Assembly (NCBI GenBank): GCA_949317995.1
Contig: OX439039.1
Span: 70,318,002 to 70,382,001 of the forward strand
DNA: 64,000 nt
Origin: Acholoe squamosa
Lineage: Eukaryota > Annelida > Polychaeta > Phyllodocida > Polynoidae
Reading direction: 5' to 3'
Part shown: positions 1 to 11,800 of the stretch, piece by piece
How the letters are laid out: the number at the start of each line of letters is the position of its first letter
How positions within the stretch are numbered: the first letter of the stretch is position 1
Translations under genes and position numbers: made by a program
Notes under the pieces: generated by a model
What the model saw: the letters and a program-made list of their open reading frames with translations, nothing else
Databases searched by the model: none
Told to the model about the DNA's origin: nothing

Positions 1-1321
1 TCTTTTTTATGGTACCATCCTGTTTTTTTTCGTTTAGGGTCCATCTTTTACTAAGTATCACAGATTTAATTGATTGGTTGCTACAGCAAATAAGAATGGG
101 TACCTTCTCTTTTTTGGGGACCTCGCCATCCTTCAACACATCAGACTTTTTCATCCTTACTAATTCCAGGAAATCACCGTTGTTATGTCTCACACCTAGT
201 TTATTCATCAGATCGCCTATTTAAGGCCTCAAATCCTCTCCCTGACAACTCTCTATACCGTATACCACAATATTTCTCTCCTGGGACGTTGTGCTGTGTT
301 TGACCGTCCTCATAGAGGACACCATGTTGGCATATGTTCTCTCTTCATGCTCAGACCTTTTCTTTTGCACAACTGACTCACCGACCCTACATGCTAGTTC
401 ATTTAGTTGTGTGGCGTTTGCACCAATCCTCATATCTTTGTCAGTATTACTTGTGGAAATCAGGGTGTTCAGTTTCCCAATTTAACCTGCAATCTTGTTG
501 TGGGCAGTTGTCGCAGAGTTTCTGATAGAGGTTTGAAGTTTATTATCTGTACTTTCTAGTAAGGCAGTCAGCCCAATAACTTTGTTATCCACCTCATTTA
601 TCTTCAGTCTAAGCCTCTCTTCCATTTTTTCCATGTTTCCACGGTGCTCTAGATACCTATCATCAAGGTCTTTTTCCTAGGTCTTTGACCTCAACTCTTC
701 TATTCTCCAATTCACCTCTCTGAGTTTCCCTGTCCATCTCCAATGACCTCATTCTCTCTTCATTTCCAGTCCACTCATCCTCTAAATTTGTCATCCTACC
801 ACCGGTATTCTCAAACTGCTCCTCAAGATATACTACTCTACTATCTAGATCCACATTTTTGCTCTCAACCCCAATAATGCGTTGCATCACACCCTCATGT
901 TGGTTCTTCAACATTTCGGCAAATTCCCTCACCATATCCATTTTGAATTCTTCCATTAATTGTTTATGAGCTGCCAGACTAATTGGTGTTACCCCTGGAT
1001 TGACAGGGGACAGACCCCCCCATATGCCCCTTTAATTTCCTCTTGGATACTACTAGCCTCTCCTGTTTCCCCATCTACATCTTCATCGAGTGCTCCACAT
1101 CCTTCAGAGTTATCACCCACATGAGCTCCATCTAGAACTTGTACATTGTTATCATTCAAGGGCTGAACAGCTCTTTCAAAGATCACATGAGCTTGTTCTT
1201 GTATATGTTTCTTAGCATCTGGAGAAGTTGTGACTGAACCAGACGGGGATGCGGGGTCCATTTCACTCGGACTCCTTTTTGTGTTGTTTGATGCGCCAAC
1301 TGTACTGTCAGCAATCTCCAT
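1..1321 (-). mobile_element. LINE ORF1 (coiled coil + RRM-like), degraded, cut by window edge
   Basis: Read on the minus strand from ATG 1321, this is the first ORF of a non-LTR retrotransposon. A Ser/Pro/Asp-rich N-terminal part (1321-989) is followed by a heptad-like, charged coiled-coil stretch (956-663, rich in E, R, M and L) and then by a segment (433-221) ending in the motif RNIVVYGIES, typical of the RRM-like RNA-binding domain of CR1/L2/L1-type ORF1 proteins. The same frame continues past one stop (at 221-223) to about position 10 with IGDLMNKLGV and further lysine-rich sequence. The frame changes at least once between 989 and 956, and the in-frame stop at 221 shows the copy is dead. 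ORF2 would lie left of the window. The domain order is seen; assignment to the CR1/L2 group is inference. Confidence 0.6.
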
Positions 1322-1344
1322 GGCAATTAACTACGTTCAGGTAA

Positions 1345-2250
1345 AGATTAATTGTTCACTACAGGTTAGTTAATTCTTCCTCATAGACCAAGTAAGGGCT
1401 TAAATAATGATCATTTCGCTCGCACGGAGAAGAAAGACTTACGTGCGCTATGTGTTCGTTATAAAAAAGATTTATTGTTCGCGACAGGTATACTCTAAGT
1501 CCCACAGTGTGTCCTACTCTAGGTAGAATTTGCCAAAAACCGTCTTCGACAGCTCTAAGTTGTTGTAAAACGGATTATTTGTTTTACTCTCAGTAATTCA
1601 CCAGATAAACTAAATCTAACCCCTAGATTACTAAAAGGATAGTTAATTCTTCCTCACAGACCAAGTAGGAGCCTAAATAATGATAATTTCGCTCGCACGG
1701 AGAAGAAAGACTTACGTGCGCTACGTGTTCATAGGGAGGCGAAGTCACGTCACGTGCGTGCGGATTCTGAGCTCAGCATATTATCGCCTGCAGGCTTGAA
1801 GGATAGGGGAATATTTTAGGCCTAGCATAACTTTTTTAAGAATGAGTGTTGAGCCTTAAAAATTCATATATGGTGGGCCTTCAAGTCAATTCAAATATTG
1901 GTCATTTTAGTTCCAAATCAGAATTTTTTTTACGACATAGTTTATCGCGAGACTTAGGCTCCCTATTAGAAAAAAAGATTAATTGTTCACGACAGGTATA
2001 CTCTGAGTCCCACAGTGTGTCCTACTCTAGGGAGAATTTGCCAAAAACCGTCCTCGACAGCTCTAAGTTGTCGTAAAACAGATTATTTGTTTTACTCTCC
2101 GTGAATTGCCAAATAAACTAAATCTAACCCCTAGATTACTAAAAGGATAGTTATTTCTTCCTTATAAACCAAGTAAGGGCCTAAATGATGATCATTCACT
2201 CCCACGGAGAACAAAGACTTCCGCGAGAGAGTGAGCGATAATCGAGGAAT
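1345..2250 (-). repeat. LINE 5' region of tandem monomers
   Basis: Two sequence modules alternate upstream (minus sense) of the LINE ORF1. Module a (TTAATTCTTCCTCATAGACC...) starts near 1369, 1643 and 2152. Module b (beginning with a GATTAATTGTTCACGACAGG-like string) starts near 1346 (short), 1466 and 1977. Copies are roughly 90% alike by eye. Placement directly before the ORF1 ATG suggests promoter monomers like those of some L1 and CR1 elements. The promoter role is inference. Confidence 0.55.
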
Positions 2251-3170
2251 GTATCGCTTCCGGATTTTGGGGAGGAACAAAATTTAGGAATTTAAGTATC
2301 AAAGTTGTGCTAATTCAAGATATACACCACTACAGGTAGGCCTAAATACTTTCTACTACCTCTTATTTAAAAGAAAATCTCACCAATAGGTTAAATATTC
2401 CAAAATTCCACATAAACTACGGGGCAGGCGCTAAGTACGTGTTCACTCGCTCATGGTTGCTCTCTCTCACCACAAATAAAAGGTTACTTTTTCTAGTACA
2501 TTGCCTATATAATTTGACCCTTTGCTGGGTCCCTAGCAACCAGGGTTCTGCTCCCAAGAATAGGGGGGGTGGGGTCATGACATGTGGTTGATACTGTGGT
2601 CGTAGATATTTCTGCTGGTATAAATTTTCATGGAAACAGCATAATTCTATTCTTTCTACCAAATTATGATGTTGTATTGGCCATTTTGATGTTAAATCGG
2701 TGATATTTTCATGTTATATCGGCGAAATTGTTGTTGTTTACGTCGCCATTGCCCTATGAAGTCATCAGCTACATACTGCGCTCTGATTGGTCAATGCAAA
2801 TGAAGTGGGCGGGGCCTAGTTGAAATGCTGATTTCTGATTGGTTTTAAGGTGACTTAATGTTATAAATTTAGGGAGCATATTTAAAAGTTTATTTTGGGG
2901 GGATGGTAGATGCAAAAATTTTAGTGGGGGTTCGGGGGCAGAGCCCCCGAAAAAGATTAGCTCTCAACTCTATGTCCGTTTTTCAGTGGTACCGAACGCA
3001 CCGTCGATGACCTGCTTTTGGGACTGGTCCCCTGTCATTTACCTTAAAAGCTCGGCCAACTAGCATACCACACTGTCGTTTGGTACTATCGTTTGGTATG
3101 TTTTTACATATCACAGGACCAGGCAAATACTCCTTAGTCTCTTTATAAAATCATTTGTGAGTGTAATAAT
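2251..3170. other. Unannotated stretch with promoter-like boxes and a repeat fragment
   Basis: No coding region is visible. 2469-2565 is a copy of a dispersed repeat also found at 14915-15192 and 46430-46735 (shared core GGTTACTTTTTCTAGTACAT). 2779-2845 holds two ATTGG boxes (CCAAT on the minus strand), an ATGCAAAT octamer and a GGGCGGGGC GC box. 2929-2952 is a short hairpin (TTCGGGGGCAGAGCCCCCGAA) of the kind common in non-autonomous hAT elements. Confidence 0.5.
2779..2845 (-). promoter_or_regulatory. Cluster of CCAAT, octamer and GC boxes
   Basis: Within 67 bp there are two ATTGG motifs (CCAATCAG on the minus strand), an ATTTGCAT octamer and a CCCCGCCC GC box. Two CCAAT boxes about 50 bp apart flanking an octamer and GC box are typical of strong metazoan promoters. 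The minus orientation points towards the LINE 5' monomers that begin about 530 bp away. The role is inference only. Confidence 0.3.
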
Positions 3171-3171
3171 G

Positions 3172-3952
3172 TGAGGTATGGATAGGTACTAGTTGGTACT
3201 GAGGTAGGTACTTTGAGGTATGTATAGATACTGAGGTAGGTACTTTGAGATATGGCTGGGTACTGAGGTAGGTACTTTGAGGTATGGATAGGTGCTGATA
3301 GGTACTCTTAGATATGGATAGGTACTGAGGTAGGTACTTTGAGGTATGGATAGGTGCTGATAGGTACTCTTAGATATGGATAGGTACTGAGGTAGGTACT
3401 GTGAGGTATGGATAGGTGCTGATAGGTACTGTGAGGTATGGATAGGTACTGATATAGATACTTTGAGGTATGGATAGGTGCTGATAGGTACTGTGAGGTA
3501 TGGATAGGTGCTGATAGGTACTGTGAGGTATGGATAGGTACTGAGATAGATACTTTGAGGTATGGATAGGTGCTGATAGGTACTGTGAGGTATGGATAGG
3601 TACTGAGGTAGGTACTTTGAGGTAGGGCTAGGTGCTGATAGGTACTGTGAGGTATCGATAGGTTCTGATAGGTACTGTGAGGTATCGATAGATACTGAGG
3701 TAGGTACTGTGAGGTATCGATAGGTGCTGATAGGTACTGTGAGGTATCGATAGGTACTGAGGTAGGTACTGTGAGGTATGGATAGGTGCTGATAGGTACT
3801 GTGAGGTATGGATAGGTACTGAGTTAGGTACTGTGAGGTATGGATAGGTGCTGTTAGGTACTGTGAGGTATGGATAGGTACTGAGGTAGGTACTGTGAGG
3901 TATGGATAGGTGCTGATAGGTACTGTGAGGTATGGATAGGTACTGTCATATA
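3172..3952. repeat. Minisatellite A, ~30-34 bp unit
   Basis: Head-to-tail repeats of GAGGTATGGATAGGTGCTGA followed by TAGGTACTGT, with variants in which the second half is GTAGGTACTTT. About 25 units are present. Open frames on the minus strand are repeats of Ser/Thr/Tyr/Pro and are not genes. Confidence 0.9.
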
Positions 3953-4405
3953 CCTATTTCTCATTATCCTTTATAATTGTTATGATTGTAATAAGTCCTA
4001 TATCTACCAATATTGTACTATCCTACTATAGTAATAGCTTTGCACTGAAGTTCCTGTATTAATAACATTCCCGTTCAATTGTATTAATGGATGGTAAAAC
4101 CTTCTGAGTGTCTCCCACCTATGTCATAGATGATGATGCTGGAGGGAGCAGCTAATGAGGAACCCTCCTACGTGTATGTTCCTAAAATAGTAACAGGCCC
4201 ATTAAGGGGAAACCCTAGGCCTACGCACTAACGGTATAGTTATGCTGGAGGAGCGGCCCTCCTCCAGCAGAGCTGTTCAGAACAAGACACCACCAACACT
4301 GTACCTTTCGGTGATACCTCTACAATAAAGCCAGCTGAAGACACAACTAAGGACTTAACTCTCTATCATCTAACATAAGAAAGAGGCACAACATTAGCTT
4401 CTTTC
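3953..4405. other. Unique spacer between minisatellite blocks
   Basis: AT-rich and then mixed sequence with no gene visible. It contains a small hairpin (GCTGGAGGA...TCCTCCAGC, about 4241-4269). The arrays on both sides share the unit of minisatellite A, so this segment either interrupts one older array or separates two blocks. Confidence 0.5.
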
Positions 4406-5462
4406 AGTACTGAGGTAGGTATGTGAGGTATGGATAGGTGCTGATAGGTACTGTGAGGTATGGATAGGTGCTGATAGGTACTGTGAGGTATGGATAGGTA
4501 CTGAGGTAGGTACTGTGAGGGATGGATAGGTGCTGATAGGTACTGTGAGGTATGGATAGGTGCTGAGGTAGGTACTGTGAGGTATGGATAGGTGCTGATA
4601 GGTAGTGTACTAGGTAGGTATGGGTAGGTATGATACTGTACAAGGTAGGTACTGGGGAGGTATGATACTGTACTAGGTAGGTACTGGGGAGGTATGATAC
4701 TGTACTAGGTAGGTACTGGGGAGGTATGATACTGTACTAGGTAGGTACTGGGGAGGTATGATACTGTACTAGGTAGGTACTGGGGAGGTATGATACTGTA
4801 CTAGGTAGGTACTGGGGAGGTATGATACTGAACTAGGTAGGTACTGGGGAGGTATGATACTGAACTAGGTAGGTACTGGGGAGGTATGATACTGTACTAG
4901 GTAGGTACTGGGGAGGTATGATACTTACTAGGTAGGTACGGGGGAGGTATGATACTGTACTAGGTAGGTACTGGGGAGGTATGACACTGTACTAGGTAGG
5001 TACTGGGGAGGTATGATACTGTACTAGGTAGGTACTGGGGAGGTATGGTAGTGTACTAGGTAGGTACTGGGGAGGTATGATACTGTACTAGGTAGGTACT
5101 GGGGAGGTATGATACTGTACCAGGTAGGTACTGGGGAGGTATGATACTGTACTAGGTAGGTACTGGGGAGGTATGGTAGTGTACTAGGTAGGTACTGGGG
5201 AGGTATGATACTGTACCAGGTAGGTACTGGGGAGGTATGATACTGTACTAGGTAGGTACTGGGGAGGTATGACACTGTACTAGGTAGGTACTGGGGAGGT
5301 ATGATACTGTACTAGGTAGGTACTGGGGAGGTATGGTAGTGTACTAGGTAGGTACTGGGGAGATATGATACTGTACTAGGTAGGTACTGGGGAGGTATGG
5401 TAGTGTACTAGGTAGGTACTGGGGAGGTATGATACTGTACTAGGTAGGTACTGGGGAGGTAT
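4406..5462. repeat. Minisatellite A remainder and minisatellite B (32-bp unit)
   Basis: 4406-4600 continues the ~30-bp A unit. From about 4600 the unit changes to a regular 32 bp: GAGGTATGATACTGTACTAG plus GTAGGTACTGGG, about 27 copies with few differences. Both units share GGTAGGTACT, so B probably arose from A. Minus-strand open frames here are low complexity. Confidence 0.92.
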
Positions 5463-6904
5463 GGGGCTGTGTACAAATGACGTCATGCAGGAGGGGGGGA
5501 GGGGGGGTCCCACTCCCCATGACCAAGCATGACAAGGGGGGAGGGGGGGGTCATGGGCTGTATGACATCATGTCATCAAAAAATCACAAGTTTTAACAAA
5601 AAAAAAAGATTTGTAAAGGTAGGGAAGTTTAATGCATTCATCTGATATGAAATACCAATACAGGCATGCTTTCCTCAGACATCCACTCAAAGAGTATCTC
5701 TCCCATCAATGTCAGTGTTGGTTGACTAGGCCTACTCTATCCTACCTCTAACCCAGGCCCCGTAACACTTTGAAATACCCTTTTAGTTGGACACGTTTTA
5801 CCATACATAGGATCCCATGTATAGGTTGATCCCTGCAGGTAAGAAGCTCCCTGACCATGAGAATTTGGTAGAAAGCTTCAAAATGACCCGAATTCTATTC
5901 TATATGATATATTTCACAATTCAAAAACCCATTGGTAACTTAAGGATTTCTCATTACTTATCAACGGGCCATTCTGTCCTGCAGACATTAATGTTCTGCA
6001 GGCTCAGACTGATTTTGGCAGTACGGGATTCCTCAAGAACACAAGGTCTTGAGATTACAGTCAGTCAATCGGTCCCACAGTCTGGCCATTTCTGCAGGCC
6101 CGGCAGCAATTTCCACAGCAATGGCCTTGGTCCCACATGTTTTATTGACTGCGAGGGGTGCAGTAGATTTCCATGCAGAGGTGCAGAAAATTTTCTGACC
6201 CCTTCCCTTTTGACACATTGCAATTTCCCTGGTCACCCCCCTTGTTCTAAAATAATTCACAGGCTTTCTTACTGAAAAGGCATAACATCTTTTTGACCCC
6301 TTCCCCACCTTGAGGTGTCAAAATCATTTCTCCCTTGGAAACAAACAACTGAATGAGACTCTAGGGGCTATGCCTTATATGCAGGTTCTACAGTAAAAAC
6401 TGACTGCTTTGTATGTCTGATTGCAATTGATGGTCTTCTGACAATTTGATCCTTTTCTTTTATCATGTATTAGACTATTGATCTAGACAGGATTTTTTTT
6501 CAGGGTATTTTGTGACAGGAAATACTTGTGTATGATCAATACCATAGGCATAGTACTCTGTGTATGAGGCTCGGAAATTCAATCCACATATAGGGACTCA
6601 CAAGCTGATGCTGACAGTGTTCGGCATGTTTTTCTGTTCATTAATTTTGTTGATCAGTACTAGTTCATCTGTTTTATGTTGGATGTATCCTTGATTGCCA
6701 ATATACACCCATTATGTCCCTTTGAACCATTTCAATTTGTTTATCTAGGCTGGTCACTATTCATGCACTTTGGGCGGGGGGGGGTATCTCTGCATGACGT
6801 CATGTTAAGGGGGGGGTCAAGTGTTGTATGATGAAACATGACAAGGGGGGGAGGGGGGGTCAAAAATGGTCAAAAAAAGCATGACGTCATTTGTACACAG
6901 CCCC
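5463..6904. mobile_element. Non-autonomous DNA transposon, PIF/Harbinger-like, 1442 bp
   Basis: The element splits minisatellite B. Its ends are a perfect 26-bp inverted repeat starting GGGGCTGTGTACAAATGACG (5463-5488 and 6879-6904). It is flanked by TAT on both sides (5460-5462, 6905-6907), consistent with a 3-bp target duplication. G-rich ends plus a 3-bp duplication fit PIF/Harbinger. Each terminus contains the palindrome TGACGTCA. No transposase reading frame is visible; the interior is AT-rich and unrecognised. Confidence 0.7.
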
Positions 6905-6985
6905 TATGGTACTGTACCAGGTAGGTACTGGGGAGGTATGATACTGTACTAGGTAGATACTGGGGCGGTATGGTAGTGTACTGTG
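6905..6985. repeat. Right-hand remnant of minisatellite B
   Basis: About 2.5 units of the 32-bp repeat resume immediately after the Harbinger-like insertion, showing that the array existed before the insertion. Confidence 0.85.
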
Positions 6986-7188
6986 AGGGACAATCATCTC
7001 TTGGGCGATTTGACTAGAGGGCTATGTGTTTGGGGGCCATGGGTCAGGGGGCCAAATGGATTGGGGGCTACCAACCCTAGATCCGCATGAATACATGCCC
7101 CTGATCTTGTTTAAAACTCTTTTACAAGGTAGCGGTGCATCACACAGGCAGTCTTGGATTCTAAACAGACTTTACACATAGAAAGCTA

Positions 7189-7431
7189 CCGTAAACTCCC
7201 GCGTATAAGACGCGTCCTCTACGCCAAACAAAATGCTGGGTAGTCTTATAGCTTTCTCTCAAGTTGGGGGTGCGTCTTATACGAATGGTATTTTTTCTAT
7301 AGAAATGTACTAATCTTACAAATTTCAGCAGTAAAATGTGCGTCTTATACGCAAAAATGCATGTGCTAAGTTTGGGGTGCGTCTTATACGCGCAGCGCGT
7401 CTTCTACGCGGGAGATTACGATACATGCTAC
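7189..7431. mobile_element. MITE, CCGTAATCTCCCGCG family, copy 1
   Basis: Terminal inverted repeats CCGTAAACTCCCGCGTATAA (left) and a matching right end ...CGCGGGAGATTACGA. TA lies on both sides. Internal motifs of the GCGTCTTATACGC type recur in both orientations. No coding capacity is present. Confidence 0.7.
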
Positions 7432-7594
7432 TATTTTCCATCATTTGCTCCAGACTTTTCAAAATTTACTCCAGTATTTTGGGTGTTAGCCACCCCTGAA
7501 ACTGGGCCCTTCCCGGCATCATCTAATTATAAGTCGCTGTCTAGATAAAAGTAAAACAAGGAACCTGTCAGTATCAAAAGGAATATCTAATGAA

Positions 7595-7800
7595 TAGAAA
7601 TGAGTTTAACCTTGTATTATGTATAGTGATATTATTAACTACAACAGCGACTTGAGCAGTCAGCGACTTATTACTAGAGTTACTATAAGGGAGCTGATGA
7701 ATAAAAAACGTTTTTACTTGTATTATATCTAGTGATAGTATGAACTACAACAGCGACTTGAGCAGTCAGCGACTTATTACTAGAGTTACTATAGGGAAAA
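7595..7800. repeat. Tandem duplication of ~113 bp
   Basis: A segment containing CAGCGACTTGAGCAGTCAGC followed by GACTTATTACTAGAGTTACT occurs at about 7644-7687 and again at 7750-7793, with similar AT-rich sequence before each copy. No gene is visible in 7432-7975. Confidence 0.7.
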
Positions 7801-7975
7801 GCTAAGATATTTAAATCCATTCAAGGGGAAGTTTCCCCAGGAAAAAGGGTTTCTTTTAAGGAGCCAATATATGAAAAAAAAAATGGGGCTTGATTTTTTT
7901 TGGGGGGGGGGGGCGGGAGAAGGTATGTGACGCAGGATTATTCATATAAATTGATAAACTACAAGTTTTCCAAAT

Positions 7976-8235
7976 GGCTAGAATGAATAGGTCGCTGTCT
8001 ATTTCATAGAAAGTAATACAGGCTAGAATGAATAAGTCGCCTTCTCATTATTACGTATCAAAACAGGCTAGAAGGAATAGGTCGCTGTCTCTTTATTATG
8101 TATCAAAACAGGCTAGAAGGAATAAGTCGCTGTCTCTTTATTTTGTTTCAAAACAGGCTAGAAGGAATAAGTCACTGTCTCTTCCATAGGCAATAACAAC
8201 AAAAAAGGCTAGAAGGAATAAGTCACTGACAAATT
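7976..8235. repeat. Short minisatellite, ~45-bp unit, six copies
   Basis: Units start with GGCTAGAAGGAATAAGTCGC (7977, 8023, 8069, 8111, 8156, 8205), continue with TGTCTCTTTATT and vary in spacing. Confidence 0.75.
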
Positions 8236-8749
8236 AGAAAGTAGAAATCACTATTGTAACTGAATAAGGGTAAATTTTCTTTTTTCTTTTTCTTTTTATT
8301 TGGGCAGGGGTATCAATCTCCTTTTTTTCCAAGATTAAGACATGGTAAATAATGCTATAATAACAAAGATTATCCTTATTTCAGTTTCAGGAAGCCTTTC
8401 TGTATTTCCCACAATAGATATTATATGTCGCTGACAACAAATTTGATAATAGAATAAGGGGCATATCTATTGTTGCAATAGGCATGACCCTTATTCTGTT
8501 ATAACTGAATAAGGGGCATATCTATTGCTGCAATAGATATGCCCCATATTCTATTATCAAAATTCCATCTAAAAGATATAGGGTTCCACATTTTACCCAC
8601 AACCTTACATTTTTACATATCTTTGTGGATTTGACGATCTTGGCATTTCCTGAGCGACTTGAAACAGGAGAAGGCCGCAGGATTTATATCATGTATGTGT
8701 GTCAAGCTTTGAAAACTTTGTTTACAGCTGCTGCCTGATCTGCACCAAG
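8236..8749. other. CIAO2A upstream region with a hairpin
   Basis: 8500-8565 can fold: GGGGCATATCTATTG, a short loop, then CAATAGATATGCCCC. A related half-copy lies at 8458-8490. No TATA box is obvious. TTTGTTTACAG at 8718-8727 resembles a 3' splice site, so a non-coding first exon may lie upstream and join CIAO2A at 8728. Confidence 0.4.
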
Positions 8750-8804
8750 ATGGCCTCCAGTGTGGATGCTGCTGACCTACAGCAACTAGCCTTCACTGTC
8801 TATG
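8750..8804 (+). CDS. CIAO2A: CIAO2A exon 1
   Basis: Encodes [18 protein letters not shown] and the first base of Asp19. The donor is TATG|GTAAGT. The last ~20 coding bases and the donor form the first unit of the 36-bp array that follows. Confidence 0.85.
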
Positions 8805-11800
8805 GTAAGTGTGTACAGGAACTAGCCTTCACTGTCTATGGTAAGTGTGTACAGGAACTAGCCTTCACTGTCTATTGTAAGTGTGTACAGGAACTAGCCT
8901 TCACTGTCTATGGTAAGTGTGTACAGGAACTAGCCTTCACTGTCTATTGTAAGTGTGTACAAGAACTAGCCTTCACTGTCTATGGTAAGTGTGTACAGGA
9001 ACTAGCCTTCACTGTCTATGGTAAGTGTGTACAGCAACTAGCCTTCACTGTCTATGGTAAGTGTGTACAGGAACTAGCCTTCACTGTCTATGGTAAGTCT
9101 GTAACAGGAACTAGCCTTCACTGTCTATTGTAAGTGTGTACAAGAACTAGCCTTTACTGTCTATGGTAAGTGTGTACAGGAACTAGCCTGCACTGTCTAT
9201 GGTAAGTGTGTACAGAAACTAGCCTTCACTGTCTATGGTAAGTCTGTAACAGGAACTAGCCTTCACTGTCTATGTACAGGAACTAGCCTTCACTGTCTAT
9301 GTACAGGAACTAGCCTTCACTGTCTATGGTAAGTGTGTACAGGAACTAGCCTTCACTGTCTATGGTAAATGTGTACAGGAACTAGCCTTCACTGTCTATG
9401 GTAAGTGTGTACAGGAACTAGCCTTCACTGTCTATGGTAAGTGTGTACAGGAACTACCGTAATCTCCCGCGTATAAGACGCGTTTTATAGGGGGGGGGTT
9501 TAGTTCTCATTGGATCCACAAGGGGGACACCAAGACCTTTCTTTTGATATCTTATATGCCCCCTTGGTCATAGAACATAGAACATAAGGGGGCCCAGGAG
9601 GGTCCAGGGTGGCCCAAGCTACACATAGGTTTTTGAATTTTGAAAATTCATTCAGTAGAAACAAAGTTATGAATTTTTCATTTTTTTGAGAATTTTCCAA
9701 AACTCTAGGTGCGCCTTATACGCGGGCTGCGCCTTATACGCGGGAGATTACGGTAGCCTTCACTGTCTATGGTAAGTGTGTACAGGAACTAGTCTTCACT
9801 GTCTATGGTAAGTGTGTACAGGACCTAGCCTTTACTGTCTATGGTAAGTGTGTACAGAAACTAGCCTTCACGGTCTATGGTAAGTGTGTACAGAAACTAG
9901 CCTTCACTGTCTATGGTAAGTGTGTACAGGACCTAGCCTTCACTGTCTATGGTAAGTGTGTACAGGACCTAGCCTTCACTGTCTATGGTAAGTGTGTACA
10001 GGACCTAGCCTTCACTGTCTATGGTAAGTGTGTACAGGACCTAGCCTTCACTGTCTATGGTAAGACTGTAACAAGAACTAGCCTTCACGGTCTATGGTAA
10101 GTGGGAATCCTTGTATATGGGCCTCTTTTGATTGCTGATAGGCCCAACGGTCCCAGTCATAAAGAAAAAATATACAGGAAAGCTATTCTGTCAAACAAAT
10201 ACTGAACCTCCATGCGCTGACCTTGGGCTTCTCTAATTCAGTGTCTAATGTGCATCAGTATACGAATAAATATAATGAAATTGAATTTCATCTTGACATT
10301 TACATCCCATCACATTTTCGAATTTTCATTTCATTCAATAATCAGTATAATGAGTATTAGATAAAGACAATATCAGACTACCCATGACCTTGTTTGTCTG
10401 CAGACTTGATCCGCGACATCCGTGATCCAGAGAAGCCAGAGTCTCTGGAGGAACTGGAAGTTGTGTACGAGGATGGCGTCGCTGTAGAAATGTTGGAGAA
10501 TGATCTCCCCCTTATTATCATAGAGTTCAAACCAACAGTGCCACACTGTTCTCTTGCCACACTCATAGGTAAATTGTCTTTCTCTGAATTGAAACTTAGT
10601 TTATTTACAAGATATGGTTGGTTTTGATTGTTTTCTTTTTTTCGTTTTTTAATTCTAAAATTTTATTTGAACCCAAATTATTCTCACGCCTGTAAAATAC
10701 ATTTCTAGTTCTTATCAATTATTAGAATATTTCCTTACTGGTACATTTATTACTCTAGGCATTTGGCACATATTGAGAGAAAACAGATCAGTCTGCTCCA
10801 TGCTCGCTACCACAAAGTGTCAGCTTTGACTGTACGTATCCACTATGTATACTGAGGTAGCGGATTGCGTGGCCATTGCTGAAGCTAGTAAGGGGGTGCC
10901 TGTTCTATATATAGATATAACTATATATAGAGAAGGCACACCCTTATTGGTGTTAGAGTGGGTAGAATGGTCTGAAATAGAAGATTGCTTCTGCTCAGAA
11001 AAAAGCTATGTAGAGGTAAATTATCTCTCCAATCTATCTGTCATCTAATGCTTGGTACCCCTTTTAGCTGGGGGAAATCCAAACAAAATATACCCCTTTT
11101 GATGGGAATCAGCTTGGAAAAGTACTCCTTTTGCTGCTGTTAGAGTGCAAGAAGACAAACTCGCATTTTGAGTACCCTTTCAACAGATTTGTCACATAAA
11201 ATGTACCCCTTTCCCGGCCATATTTTGAGATTTTTCGGAAAAAGATACCCCTTTCCCGGCCAAAAATGTCAGAATTTCCTGGAAAAAGTACCCCTTACCC
11301 GGCAATATTATGAGGATTTGCCTGAAAAAAATCGAGATTTTAAGGAAAAAATATACCTCTTGATATCAAACTCTAATTTTGGTTCTAATTGGAATATTTG
11401 AAAAATTCTTTTGTCGTTGAAAAGTCCTTTAAAAATGTTCCCCTTTTTGCCCAAATTCAGCCCTAAAGGACCCCTTACAACGGGTCCAGGTGGGTCTGCT
11501 CCTAGGGTCCAAAAAGTACCTCCTTTCCTGCTCGTTTGTGTATAGACATGGTCTCCACATATCCACAAGTGCCCCCCCCCCTGGTTTCCTGCCTGCATGC
11601 TCCTGAGCTACCCCTCTTACTGCTTGGTCATGGCTCAGCATAGTTCTGTTACGAACCCAGACAATAGCCTTTCTGGGTTCTGGTTTGTGTAATGGGCTGA
11701 CAATTGAGGAGCCTGTAAAGTGTGGCTGGTCCCTTTTCAGTTTCCCTCTTTATACTGTTGGCATCTACACATAATCTGGGGCTTGGTATTATCAAATAAA

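Noticed and set aside
8699..8749. Earlier start for CIAO2A upstream of ATG 8750
   Set aside because: The upstream in-frame stretch has no ATG and a likely splice acceptor (TTTGTTTACAG) lies within it.
11308..11641. Overlapping minus-strand frames near 11.3-11.6 kb
   Set aside because: They lie in a dispersed repeat and its flank, are open in two frames at once and show no domain.
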